Shown one piece after another: positions 1-8,942 of a stretch of 33,035 nucleotides of DNA (position 1 is the first letter of the stretch; each line of letters opens with the position of its first letter). The stretch is from an uncultured bacterium (GTDB lineage: Bacteria > Patescibacteriota > Minisyncoccia > Phycocordibacterales > GWA1-40-21). The notes under the pieces were generated by a model. It did not search any database, was not told the DNA's origin, and saw nothing but the letters and a program-made list of their open reading frames with translations. The stretch spans positions 1 to 33,035 of the forward strand of contig CAIJUJ010000031.1 of assembly GCA_903823865.1 (NCBI GenBank), read 5' to 3'. The position numbers and the translations under genes are program-made.

Positions 1-554
1 CGATCTTCTTTTTCAACCTTATCGTTTCGAATCACCCCATAGGCACAAAATGGTAATTTACTCCAACGTTCATAGGTTTGATCCATTTGATTTAAAATAT
101 TAGCAAAATACAGACTTAGTATAGTTCCATGAGTTCCAATTAATATCATTTGTTCACTGTGAGTTTTTTCAATTTGCTCAATTCCTTCCTTAAAACGATT
201 AAGAGCATGTTCAGCTGATTCGCCACCGTCAACTTCTGTCTGATATTCAGTTAGTTGTCTTTTCTTTTGTATTAAAAATTCTTTATCACTTAAAAATTTT
301 GGACTTCTACCAATTTCAACAAAATTTGAAACTTCAATTATTTTCTTTGATAAAAATGTAGCAATTGGTTTTAAAGTAGTCACTGATTTATTTTCAGTAG
401 ATGAATATATATAATTAACTTGTTTAATAATATCTAAATCAAGATATTTATTTATTACAGTTAGAGCCTCTGGAGTAAGCTTCCATTCCTTTGGATGAAT
501 TGTTGGGTCTTTAATTGTCTCTCCATGACGTAAGAAAATATATGTATTTTTCAT
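1..554 (-). CDS. histidine phosphatase family protein (partial, runs off the left edge)
   Basis: Reverse-strand translation from the ATG at 554 begins MKNTYIFLRHGETIKDP, with the RHG phosphatase motif; open to window start. Confidence 0.85.
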   Translation of the reverse strand, partial: MKNTYIFLRHGETIKDPTIHPKEWKLTPEALTVINKYLDLDIIKQVNYIYSSTENKSVTTLKPIATFLSKKIIEVSNFVEIGRSPKFLSDKEFLIQKKRQLTEYQTEVDGGESAEHALNRFKEGIEQIEKTHSEQMILIGTHGTILSLYFANILNQMDQTYERWSKLPFCAYGVIRNDKVEKED

Positions 555-728
555 AATAAAATTATATCACAAAAGTTCTGAACTCATCTCCAGTATCAAA
601 AAACTTAGTATAAGAATGTTTTAATTTGCCAAAATTGATAAATAAAGTTAAACCTTATTTTGCTTAATTTAGTTGTTGTGCTAGCATTAATTTTGGAAGT
701 AAAGTACAAAATAAAATAGGGGGTCAAA

Positions 729-1040
729 ATGACCAAACTATTGGAAATTACAAAAAAACCCAACGGCGAAGAGCCAAATTGGGTGCGTAAAGCTTGGGTT
801 GGGCTAGTATTGCCATATAAGGATTTTGGCTTTACTGTTGTCAGTTTAAGTGTCTTAGGGCACAATTTTTCACCGAAATACTTCGGAGTTTTTGTGCCAA
901 GAAGGGAAGCGATGATTATCTTGGGACACCATTCTCCAAAAGCTTTTATTTGGTGGAAAGAACACTATTCTATGGCTGACAGTGTTGATTTGATCTTTTT
1001 AATACAGGAAGTTAAGTTTATCAAACCACCAATAGATTAA
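729..1040 (+). CDS. hypothetical protein, 103 aa
   Basis: ORF preceded by GGGGG (possible SD) and followed by a strong terminator hairpin at 1058-1090. Confidence 0.6.
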   Translation: MTKLLEITKKPNGEEPNWVRKAWVGLVLPYKDFGFTVVSLSVLGHNFSPKYFGVFVPRREAMIILGHHSPKAFIWWKEHYSMADSVDLIFLIQEVKFIKPPID

Positions 1041-1057
1041 GAATATTTAATATTCTT

Positions 1058-1095
1058 AAAAAATCACTTTCAATATGAGAGTGATTTTTTATTTT
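1058..1095 (+). terminator. Rho-independent terminator
   Basis: AAAAAATCACT ... AGTGATTTTTT perfect 11 bp inverted repeat ending in a T tract. Confidence 0.8.
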
Positions 1096-1164
1096 AGAAA
1101 ATTTAACTATAATTTGCAAATAACGTTTGGATTTATTTGACATATATTTTGATATAATAATAAT

Positions 1165-2403
1165 GTGATTATAAAAAAAGAAAAAACAATTTTACATATT
1201 GATGGCGATGCTTTTTTCGTTGGAGTAGAAATGGCAAAAAATCCAAAGCTTAAAGGTAAACCCGTTGTTACTGGTGAAGAAAGGGGTATTGTCTCAGCAC
1301 TTTCATATGAAGCAAAAGCTATTGGTATAAAAAGGGGTATGCCTATATTTAGAGTAAAGCGCGATTTTCCGAAAGTTATTATTCTTCCTGGAGATTACAA
1401 GGCCTATGTGAAATACTCTGGAAAGATGTTTGATATTGTTCGTAGATATGCCGATGATGTTGAAGAATACAGTATTGACGAATGTTTTGCTGACCTCACT
1501 GGGCTTGAACGGCTTTTGAAAATGAATTACAAACAAATTGCAGAAAGAATTAAAAAAGAAATTAATGATGAACTAAATATTTCTGTTTCAATTGGCCTTG
1601 CTCCAACAAAAGTTTTGGCAAAAGTTGCTTCAAAATATGTAAAGCCAAACGGTCTTACAATAATTACTAAAGATACAATTTTAGATTATCTTGTAAAAAC
1701 ACCTATTGAAAAGATTTGGGGTATAGGTCCAAAAACTTCAGAATTTCTAAAGAAAAAGGGGATTATTACAGCAAAAGATTTTGTTACAAAGAAGATTGAT
1801 TGGATTAAAGAGAATTTATCACAACCTTATGAAGTACTATGGAGTGAACTAAATGGAGAGTATTTGATGAAAATTGACCCAATTACAAAAACTGTTTATT
1901 CATCAATACAAAAAACAAGGTCATTTCATCCTAATACAAACGACAAAGTGTTTTTATTATCTCAACTCTCAAAACATGTAGAAGAAGCTTGTGCTAAAGC
2001 AAGATATTATAAATTGGTTCCAAAAAAAGTATCATTTTTTCTCAAAACAAAAGACTTCGTTTATCATGAATATCAAATATCACTTACATCACCGACAAAT
2101 GCAGCAGAAATTATAATTCCATTAATAGAAGCAAATTTTATTAAAGTTTATAAAAAAAATATTTTATATAGAACTACAGGAGTAACTTTACAGGAACTTG
2201 TATCTGATTCTGTCACACAAGGTGATTTATTTGGTAGTAATAATTTAGCAAAGAAGTTTGAAATAATACATGAGCAGATTGATTCATTAGAAAATAAATT
2301 TGGTAAACATATGGTATATCTTGCCTCTACGCATAAAGCGATAAAAAGAAAGGAAAAGGGAACTGATTCAGAAGATTTTGATAGAGATTTACTATTTATT
2401 TAG
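1165..2403 (+). CDS. dinB: DNA polymerase IV (Y-family), copy 1
   Basis: HIDGDAFFVGVE and YSIDECFADLTG catalytic motifs; 412 aa; GTG start. Confidence 0.95.
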   Translation: MIIKKEKTILHIDGDAFFVGVEMAKNPKLKGKPVVTGEERGIVSALSYEAKAIGIKRGMPIFRVKRDFPKVIILPGDYKAYVKYSGKMFDIVRRYADDVEEYSIDECFADLTGLERLLKMNYKQIAERIKKEINDELNISVSIGLAPTKVLAKVASKYVKPNGLTIITKDTILDYLVKTPIEKIWGIGPKTSEFLKKKGIITAKDFVTKKIDWIKENLSQPYEVLWSELNGEYLMKIDPITKTVYSSIQKTRSFHPNTNDKVFLLSQLSKHVEEACAKARYYKLVPKKVSFFLKTKDFVYHEYQISLTSPTNAAEIIIPLIEANFIKVYKKNILYRTTGVTLQELVSDSVTQGDLFGSNNLAKKFEIIHEQIDSLENKFGKHMVYLASTHKAIKRKEKGTDSEDFDRDLLFI

Positions 2404-2753
2404 TATTTTTCATCCTCAATTTTACAAGGATAGAAATCCAATTGTGCTTTAGGAATATTTATTGATTTTCCATAATCAATGACTTCTTTCCAAGTAAATT
2501 TACTAGTTTTAACATTAAATACTTTATGTTTGAAGATAACTATAAGTTCATCATCTTTATATAGATGAAAATAGAAATCATCCTTCATATTATCTTGAAG
2601 CTCAATAATTTTCTGATTAATCTCTTTTGAATTAATTTCAATTTTATATAAAATCCAGCCACCAGCTTTCTTCTGTCCGATAATTTTTATTCTATTGAAT
2701 ATAGAATTATTTTTCTGACTAATATTAACTAAAATGCCGTGATATTTTTCCAT
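2400..2753 (-). CDS. hypothetical protein, 117 aa
   Basis: ORF converging on dinB copy 1; TATACT-N6-ATG upstream. Confidence 0.6.
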   Translation of the reverse strand: MEKYHGILVNISQKNNSIFNRIKIIGQKKAGGWILYKIEINSKEINQKIIELQDNMKDDFYFHLYKDDELIVIFKHKVFNVKTSKFTWKEVIDYGKSINIPKAQLDFYPCKIEDEKY

Positions 2754-2784
2754 ATAAAAAGTATAGCAAATTTATAAAACTTTT

Positions 2785-2822
2785 GCTCCATCTCGTGGGC
2801 GAGTTCAGAACCCTTAACTGGG
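2785..2822. repeat. dispersed intergenic repeat, copy A
   Basis: gctccatctcgtgggcgagttcagaacccttaactggg, near-identical to 3463-3501. Confidence 0.75.
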
Positions 2823-2843
2823 TTGAAATAGACAGAAACTTAT

Positions 2844-3341
2844 CTAAATTTTCTCATAAGTATTTGCAAATGAGTCCTCTGCAATAGCGTAACCACCATC
2901 AGCTACCCATCCACCAGATTTAACAGCCATTTTTTCACCCCAAGATGTATCAAATACTAGGTTTTCTTTTACTTTTATTGCTTTAATAATTCCTTTCGGT
3001 CGAAATTTCCCGTCCTCTCCAGGTATAGAGTCATATTTTTTTGCAAATTTCTCTTGTCTTATTTGTATCGGATCATTCTTGCTCCCAAACACATAAGGGT
3101 CTTTATCTCCCGGATTTTTGATAATCCAATCACCTGGTTCTGCATAATTTTTCATTCCATCTTAACTTGTGAATATTTCCTCACGCTCTGTTGCTTGGCG
3201 AGCTTCAACTTTTCCAACCTTCCTATAACTATCAGCAGTTTTGAAATCTTCTTCAAATTCTTTTAGCATATCAATTTTTCTGCACGGAACCTTTTCTTCT
3301 CCTATTAAAATATCCTCATATTCTTTTGGTGGTTGTTCCAT
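2844..3341 (-). pseudogene. PGDYG-like protein gene interrupted by an in-frame TAA
   Basis: ATG at 3341 gives MEQPPKEYEDILIGEEKVPCRKIDMLKEFEEDFKTADSYRKVGKVEARQATEREEIFTS*DGMKNYAEPGDWIIKNPGDKDPYVFG; the TAA (3162-3164) is exactly in frame with the listed ORF 2844..3155. Confidence 0.6.
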
Positions 3342-3462
3342 ATATTTATTATTAAATTATTAAACTAGTTATAGCATACTCTTTCAAAATTAAATTGTAA
3401 ATAAGTTCTAAACCATATCTGGGGCACAAAAAATAATCCATATAAAATAGGGCTAAAAATTG

Positions 3463-3501
3463 GCTCCATCTCGTGGGCGAGTTTCAGAACTTTAAACTGG
3501 G
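3463..3501. repeat. dispersed intergenic repeat, copy B
   Basis: gctccatctcgtgggcgagtttcagaactttaaactggg, matches 2785-2822. Confidence 0.75.
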
Positions 3502-3515
3502 AAAAGATTAGGTTG

Positions 3516-3549
3516 GAGATGGGAAAGTTGAAATTGGGGTAAAAGAAAA
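3516..3549. repeat. terminator-flanking repeat, copy 1
   Basis: gagatgggaaagttgaaattggggtaaaagaaaa, 34 nt, 2 differences from 6823-6856. Confidence 0.75.
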
Positions 3550-3578
3550 GACCCCAGAGAGCCTTTTCTCTTAGGGTC
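3541..3578 (-). terminator. Rho-independent terminator of 3582..3851
   Basis: Minus strand GACCCTAAGAG-aaaagg-CTCTCTGGGGTC followed by TTTTCTTTT. Confidence 0.7.
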
Positions 3579-3581
3579 GTT

Positions 3582-3851
3582 TTATGCACTCTTTCGTCTC
3601 TGCCTATTTTCCTCTAACGCAGGCTGCAGCAAATGGATATAGAATGTCTCCTTTTGCACAGCTACTATTTCTTGTGAATTTTGTTCGGGATAATTCACAG
3701 TGGAGACAGAAACGTTGCTGTAAAGACTCTTTTCTTCTGATACCCCCCATTTTGTTTTTACCCCAACAATAAAGGCCGGGATAGAAAAGAAGGCAACAAA
3801 CAAAAGTGCAGCCCAACACATAATTATTAGAAAACTTTCAACTATGTCCAT
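3582..3851 (-). CDS. small membrane protein, hypothetical
   Basis: N-terminal hydrophobic helix; GGAGG SD just upstream of the ATG; terminator downstream. Confidence 0.6.
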   Translation of the reverse strand: MDIVESFLIIMCWAALLFVAFFSIPAFIVGVKTKWGVSEEKSLYSNVSVSTVNYPEQNSQEIVAVQKETFYIHLLQPALEENRQRRKSA

Positions 3852-3974
3852 AACAAACCTCCTATGGTTTTTTTACTTGATGCTGATAGTAATCCAAAAA
3901 AACAACTTTCAGTATAATAAACTATGTAATAGTTTTTGTCAAGTTTTGCTCAGATTTGTAAGAAAAGTTAGAAC

Positions 3975-4889
3975 TTATTGTTCATCAAAAATACTAACCA
4001 AGTAAGTATTTATAGTTCTTTGGTCTAGGTCTGAAAAATTTATTTTATTAATAGCTAGTCTGGTAGCAAGCCCAACACCAACAAATCTCCAATGCCATGG
4101 TTCATATTCATAGTAAGTATTATCTTTTGAATATGAAAGAATAAACCCAAATTTATATGCATTTTGAGAAAGCCAAGTGTAAGCTGAAGTACTATCAAAA
4201 CTAATTTCAAGCGGCGATTTAGATTTTTCATCAGCAAGATCTACAGCTGTACCAAGTTGGTGTTCAGAATATCCTTGATCAGCAGAAAATTGATTTGCCC
4301 CGCTACCATAAGTCACGAGGTAATCATTTTTTAATGTTGATTGCGTTCCAAAAGAACGATATGCTGAAACAATTTTTATTGAAATTCCACTATTATTTGC
4401 TTGGTCCAACATTCTTGTTAAAAAAAGTAAAGCGTTTGTATGAAATTGAAAACTTTTAGTTTTGTCAAATAAATATTTTCCATCTATGGTTGTAAGACTC
4501 ATCGGCACATAATTATCACTAAGAAAATATATTTTTGAATACTTTTGTAAAAGCTCTTTATCTGTTTCAGAAAGTTTTTTCAACGTACCAATTGTTCCGG
4601 CAATATCGCTGATTGTATTTTGAAAAGCGTTACTTTGATTTTGTTGATTTGCTAATTGCTGAGATAATTGATCGCTTGTTAAAGTTGATGTTGCTAAGCC
4701 AGCCTCTAAAATTGCTATCTTTTGTTTTAAAATTTGTGTAGAAGATGACATTTCGTTTTTAAGAACGATAATGGTTTGCGATTGTGTATAAATAAAGTAA
4801 CCAACAACTGCTATTGCGATTAAAGCTACCAAATCTAAGATAAGTGGCCATTTGCTTTTACTAATTTGTTTATTTTCAAGATTATTCAT
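3975..4889 (-). CDS. M15 family D-alanyl-D-alanine carboxypeptidase (VanY-like), membrane-anchored
   Basis: SEHQLGTAVDL and EPWHWRFVG motifs; N-terminal TM segment. Confidence 0.9.
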   Translation of the reverse strand: MNNLENKQISKSKWPLILDLVALIAIAVVGYFIYTQSQTIIVLKNEMSSSTQILKQKIAILEAGLATSTLTSDQLSQQLANQQNQSNAFQNTISDIAGTIGTLKKLSETDKELLQKYSKIYFLSDNYVPMSLTTIDGKYLFDKTKSFQFHTNALLFLTRMLDQANNSGISIKIVSAYRSFGTQSTLKNDYLVTYGSGANQFSADQGYSEHQLGTAVDLADEKSKSPLEISFDSTSAYTWLSQNAYKFGFILSYSKDNTYYEYEPWHWRFVGVGLATRLAINKINFSDLDQRTINTYLVSIFDEQ

Positions 4890-4935
4890 TTTTAAAAGTA
4901 TAACATTCTTATTAAATTAAATAAAAGCATGTCAA

Positions 4936-5820
4936 TTATTTGAGTGTATTGTTTGTTTCAAAATAATTAATAAGTGCTTTAATTCCAGCTAGATTTTTTT
5001 CCCATTCAATTGTTCCGTGGGTTTCGAGCTCTACTGTTAAGGCGGGGATATTAATGGACGCTAGCCAATCATCCGAGGCACCAGTAGTACCATAAGCAGT
5101 AAATGTTTTAACTGCTGGATAACCTGATGATTGTGAGTATGCATTCATAATATCAAGTGTTACTGGAAGAATTCCATTTTTACATTGTGATGCATAAACT
5201 GCATTTGATTTACTGTGCCAAAAAATTACAGCGACAGGATTATTTTTTAAAATGTAATCACGGACTGCTCTAGACTCTGGTTCAGAAAAAGGTGCATTTC
5301 CGGCACTTTCAATTTTATTTTGCCAAGTACTTGTAGCTTGCCATTTACAATCAAAATTTCTATTAAGGTCAACACCGTTTGCATTAAAACGACCCGGAGC
5401 CTCTGATATGCTAATGGTAGGGACATCGGAAATTGAAAAACGTCCTTCTTTACCGATAATTTTGTAAACACCATCAGGGTTTATAGAAGGTATTACTGTA
5501 ATGCTCATGTTTTTTGGAACAAAATTTGGATTAGCGTTTAAATAATCAATAAAATTATATGCCAAAAGTACGCTGTTCCACTCATAACCACCATGAATAC
5601 CACCGGCAAATAAAAGGCGAGTGTTTCCATTTCCAAAAGTAAACGCTTCTATTGGTCGTCCCTCCACTGATTTTCCAATTATTTCATATTTTGGTATTGA
5701 GCTAGTAACAATATTGTTCTGATTTGGTTTAGTTTTATTTAAAAAAATAAAATAAATAAAAAAAAGTACAATAAAAATAATAACTAAAACGACTGTTTTT
5801 CTAGAAAAAAACGATCTCAT
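4936..5820 (-). CDS. M14 family zinc carboxypeptidase
   Basis: GGIHGGYEW zinc motif, DLNRNFD, later His (FWHSKSN) and VELETHGT catalytic Glu region; N-terminal TM. Confidence 0.88.
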   Translation of the reverse strand: MRSFFSRKTVVLVIIFIVLFFIYFIFLNKTKPNQNNIVTSSIPKYEIIGKSVEGRPIEAFTFGNGNTRLLFAGGIHGGYEWNSVLLAYNFIDYLNANPNFVPKNMSITVIPSINPDGVYKIIGKEGRFSISDVPTISISEAPGRFNANGVDLNRNFDCKWQATSTWQNKIESAGNAPFSEPESRAVRDYILKNNPVAVIFWHSKSNAVYASQCKNGILPVTLDIMNAYSQSSGYPAVKTFTAYGTTGASDDWLASINIPALTVELETHGTIEWEKNLAGIKALINYFETNNTLK

Positions 5821-6716
5821 TATTTAGCGTAATATTTAAGGATAGCTTTAACTCCTGCTAAATTTTTATTTAATTCAACATCAGTATGATTTGTCAAAAG
5901 GACACTAATAGCTGGAATATTAATTTTAGCCAACCAATTTACCATATCACCGGTTGTTGCATAGAAGTCAAATGTCTCGTAAGCCGGATACCCTGATGCT
6001 TTTGAGTAAATGTTTGTAAGTGTGTTTGTCTCTGGCAAAATACCGTTATGACAACTTGATGAAAACACTCCACCCGCTGCGCTATAAAAGACAACTACAG
6101 CTTTTGGTTTTTGTACCTCAATATAATTTCTTACGGCTGAACTTTCTGGTTCAGAAAATAATGAATTTCCACCGCTTACTGTTTTGTTTTGCCATGTTCC
6201 TTTTGTTTGCCAATCGCAATCAAAATTACGATTAAGATCTACATTATTTGCATTAAAGCGTCCGGCAACTGTATCTGCTTCTGATGTTGGAACATTAGAT
6301 ACCGAAAAGACTGAAGAAGTGCCAACGACTTTATTCAAACCGTCAGGATTTAAAACTGGGATAACTGTAACTTTTATATTTGAAGGGATAGAGTCAGGAT
6401 TTGCTTTTAAATAATCCATCAAATTATATGCTAGTAGAGCTGTATTCCATTCATAACCACCATGAATACCACCAACAAATAAAAGTTCTGTCGTACCCGT
6501 ACCATAATGATATGCCGTGATATTTAGACCTTGAACCGAGGTACCGATAATTGTTTCCACTTTATTTTCTACTGGAATATTTACAATAGCTGTAGTAGTT
6601 GCTACATTTTGATTATTATTTACAACTACATTTTTGTTCGACGAACCTTTAATAATAAAATAACCACCAACAATAACTAGAACAATAACAACGAGTGCAA
6701 TAATTGTTTTTTTCAT
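5820..6716 (-). CDS. M14 carboxypeptidase-like paralogue, probably catalytically degenerate
   Basis: Aligns with 4936..5820 over the whole length; keeps GGIHGGYEW and DLNRNFD but lacks the later His and catalytic Glu. Confidence 0.85.
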   Translation of the reverse strand: MKKTIIALVVIVLVIVGGYFIIKGSSNKNVVVNNNQNVATTTAIVNIPVENKVETIIGTSVQGLNITAYHYGTGTTELLFVGGIHGGYEWNTALLAYNLMDYLKANPDSIPSNIKVTVIPVLNPDGLNKVVGTSSVFSVSNVPTSEADTVAGRFNANNVDLNRNFDCDWQTKGTWQNKTVSGGNSLFSEPESSAVRNYIEVQKPKAVVVFYSAAGGVFSSSCHNGILPETNTLTNIYSKASGYPAYETFDFYATTGDMVNWLAKINIPAISVLLTNHTDVELNKNLAGVKAILKYYAK

Positions 6717-6822
6717 ATCCTAGTATTGTATCATAAAATCACATCGAAAGCTTTTACTCCAATTGATAAACGAAGCTTGCCCTGTAGTGAGTAATCTCTA
6801 CTACTGGGGTAAGAACTTGTTT

Positions 6823-6856
6823 GAGATAGGGAAGTTGAAATTGGGGTAAAAGAAAA
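6823..6856. repeat. terminator-flanking repeat, copy 2
   Basis: gagatagggaagttgaaattggggtaaaagaaaa, matches 3516-3549. Confidence 0.75.
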
Positions 6857-6881
6857 CGGCGCAGCCACAAAAGCTGCGCCG
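6850..6881 (-). terminator. Rho-independent terminator of 6887..7405
   Basis: CGGCGCAGC ... GCTGCGCCG perfect 9 bp stem, minus-strand T tract. Confidence 0.85.
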
Positions 6882-6886
6882 AAGAA

Positions 6887-7405
6887 CTAATAACATTTTG
6901 CCAACATTACGCGACGTCTATAACCGCTAGGGCTAACGACAAATACTTCGTTTTGTATGCTGGACTGACCACCAGATACAGAAGTCGGCTGGTTTTTTTT
7001 CAGCTCTCTGAGTTTCTCCGCCGCTGCCTCAGACGCAAGTCTTTCAGATTTGTAACATTCACCAATTTGATAGTATTTGAGCCCGCCTTCGAAATTATAC
7101 GGAATTTCAACTTTCCAAATACTCCTCATGTTCTTTGATATTTGGTCTCTTACTTTTCTTTTTGACAAAGTAGAAATCAACAGAGAGCCAAGAATATAGA
7201 AAGCGATTCCCATATCTCCGCTGATTATTGACCAAGTGTAATTGGAGAACACATGTGCCACAACTGATACTGTGAATAAAGTTATGGCTACTCCTTTTAC
7301 GAAACCTTCTTCTTGTTTTAGATTTGAATAGTGGACTAATATCCTGGCTATTAGTCCCAAAACCATAACAAACAAGACAATAAGTGCCTCTACCGTATGA
7401 CTCAT
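6887..7405 (-). CDS. membrane protein, hypothetical, 172 aa
   Basis: Hydrophobic N-terminal segments; GGAGG SD upstream; dedicated terminator. Confidence 0.65.
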   Translation of the reverse strand: MSHTVEALIVLFVMVLGLIARILVHYSNLKQEEGFVKGVAITLFTVSVVAHVFSNYTWSIISGDMGIAFYILGSLLISTLSKRKVRDQISKNMRSIWKVEIPYNFEGGLKYYQIGECYKSERLASEAAAEKLRELKKNQPTSVSGGQSSIQNEVFVVSPSGYRRRVMLAKCY

Positions 7406-7468
7406 AAAACCCTCCTTTTTCAGCCATTAGCTGAAAAAATGCTTATTATGCTAATTGATAATAAAATT

Positions 7469-7487
7469 TTATGACCTATTGTCATAA
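7469..7487. promoter_or_regulatory. palindromic operator candidate
   Basis: TTATGAC-CTATT-GTCATAA perfect 7 bp dyad upstream of 6887..7405. Confidence 0.35.
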
Positions 7488-7653
7488 ATGTGAAAGGACG
7501 TCGTATTTAAATCTCATATTAGTTATTATAATAAATAAGTCAAGTCAGGTTCTAACCCTATTTATAATACAAAAAATTACCCAATATTTAATGGGCTATT
7601 TTTTCGGCTCCAATTGATAATGGAAGTTATAACTTGTTTAGCTTTTAGTTTGG

Positions 7654-7659
7654 TATAAT
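7654..7659 (+). promoter_or_regulatory. -10 element TATAAT, 6 nt before the dinB copy 2 start
   Basis: TATAAT-N6-GTG, same geometry as copy 1 (1153-1158). Confidence 0.6.
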
Positions 7660-7665
7660 TGTACT

Positions 7666-8904
7666 GTGGTTATAAAGAAAGAAAAAACGATTTTACATAT
7701 TGATGGCGATGCTTTTTTTGTTGGCGTTGAGATGGCAAAAAATTCAAAACTCAAAGGCAAACCAGTTGTTACTGGAGAGGAAAGAGGAATTGTCTCTGCA
7801 CTTTCTTATGAAGCAAAAGCTATTGGAATAAAGAGAGGAATGCCAATATTTAGAGTTAAGCGAGACTTTCCAAAAGTTATTATTCTTCCTGGAGATTATA
7901 AAGCCTACATTAAATACTCAGGAAAAATGTTTGATATTGTTCGTAGGTATGCTGATGATGTTGAAGAGTACAGTATTGATGAATGTTTTGCTGATCTAAC
8001 AGGACTTGAGAGACTTTTAAAAATGAATTATAAACAAATTGCAGAACGAATTAAAAAAGAAATAAATGATGAGCTAAATATTTCTGTTTCAATCGGTCTC
8101 GCACCAACGAAAGTTTTAGCAAAAGTTGCCTCAAAATGGATAAAGCCAAATGGTCTAACTATAATTACAAAAGATACAATTTTAGATTATCTTGTAAAAA
8201 CACCAATTGAAAAAATTTGGGGTATCGGTCCAAAAACTTCTGAATTTTTAAAAAAGAAGGGTATTATGACTGCAAAAGATTTCGTAACAAAGAAAATTGA
8301 TTGGATAAAAGAAAACCTATCACAGCCATATGAAGTACTTTGGAACGAACTTAAGGGTGAATATTTGATGAAGATTGACCCAATTACAAAAACTGTTTAT
8401 TCTTCAATACAAAAAACTAGGTCATTTCATCCTAATACGAACGACAAAATATTTCTTTTGTCTCAACTCTCAAAACATGTGGAAGAGGCTTGTGCTAAAG
8501 CAAGATATTATAAATTAGTTCCCAAAAAAGTATCATTTTTTCTCAAAACAAAAGACTTCATTTATCATGAATATCAAATATCACTCACATCACCAACAAA
8601 TGCAGCTGAAATTATGATTCCTTTAATTGAAGAAAGTTTTAATAAAGTATATAAAAAGAATATTTTATATAGAACTTCAGGGGTAATTTTACAAGAACTC
8701 GTATCTGATTCTGTAGCACAAGGCGATTTGTTTGGTAATAATAATTTAGCAAAAAAATTTGAAAGAATACATGAGCAGATAGATTCTTTAGAAAACAAAT
8801 TTGGTAAACATATGGTTTATCTTGCTTCTACACATAAGGCAATCAAAAGAAAGGAAAAGGGAACTGATTCAGAAGATTTTGATAGAGATTTGCTATTTAT
8901 TTAA
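7666..8904 (+). CDS. dinB: DNA polymerase IV (Y-family), copy 2
   Basis: 412 aa, about 19-20 substitutions relative to copy 1 by eye; same catalytic motifs. Confidence 0.95.
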   Translation: MVIKKEKTILHIDGDAFFVGVEMAKNSKLKGKPVVTGEERGIVSALSYEAKAIGIKRGMPIFRVKRDFPKVIILPGDYKAYIKYSGKMFDIVRRYADDVEEYSIDECFADLTGLERLLKMNYKQIAERIKKEINDELNISVSIGLAPTKVLAKVASKWIKPNGLTIITKDTILDYLVKTPIEKIWGIGPKTSEFLKKKGIMTAKDFVTKKIDWIKENLSQPYEVLWNELKGEYLMKIDPITKTVYSSIQKTRSFHPNTNDKIFLLSQLSKHVEEACAKARYYKLVPKKVSFFLKTKDFIYHEYQISLTSPTNAAEIMIPLIEESFNKVYKKNILYRTSGVILQELVSDSVAQGDLFGNNNLAKKFERIHEQIDSLENKFGKHMVYLASTHKAIKRKEKGTDSEDFDRDLLFI

Positions 8905-8942
8905 TGATTTAACATTTTCAATAAATTTGCTACACTCTATAT

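Noticed and set aside
605-865. Minus-strand 86 aa ORF opposite 729..1040
   Set aside because: Antisense to a better supported ORF that has its own terminator; no recognisable motif.
3365-3589. Minus-strand 74 aa ORF
   Set aside because: Crosses the dispersed repeat and a terminator; likely repeat-derived rather than a gene.
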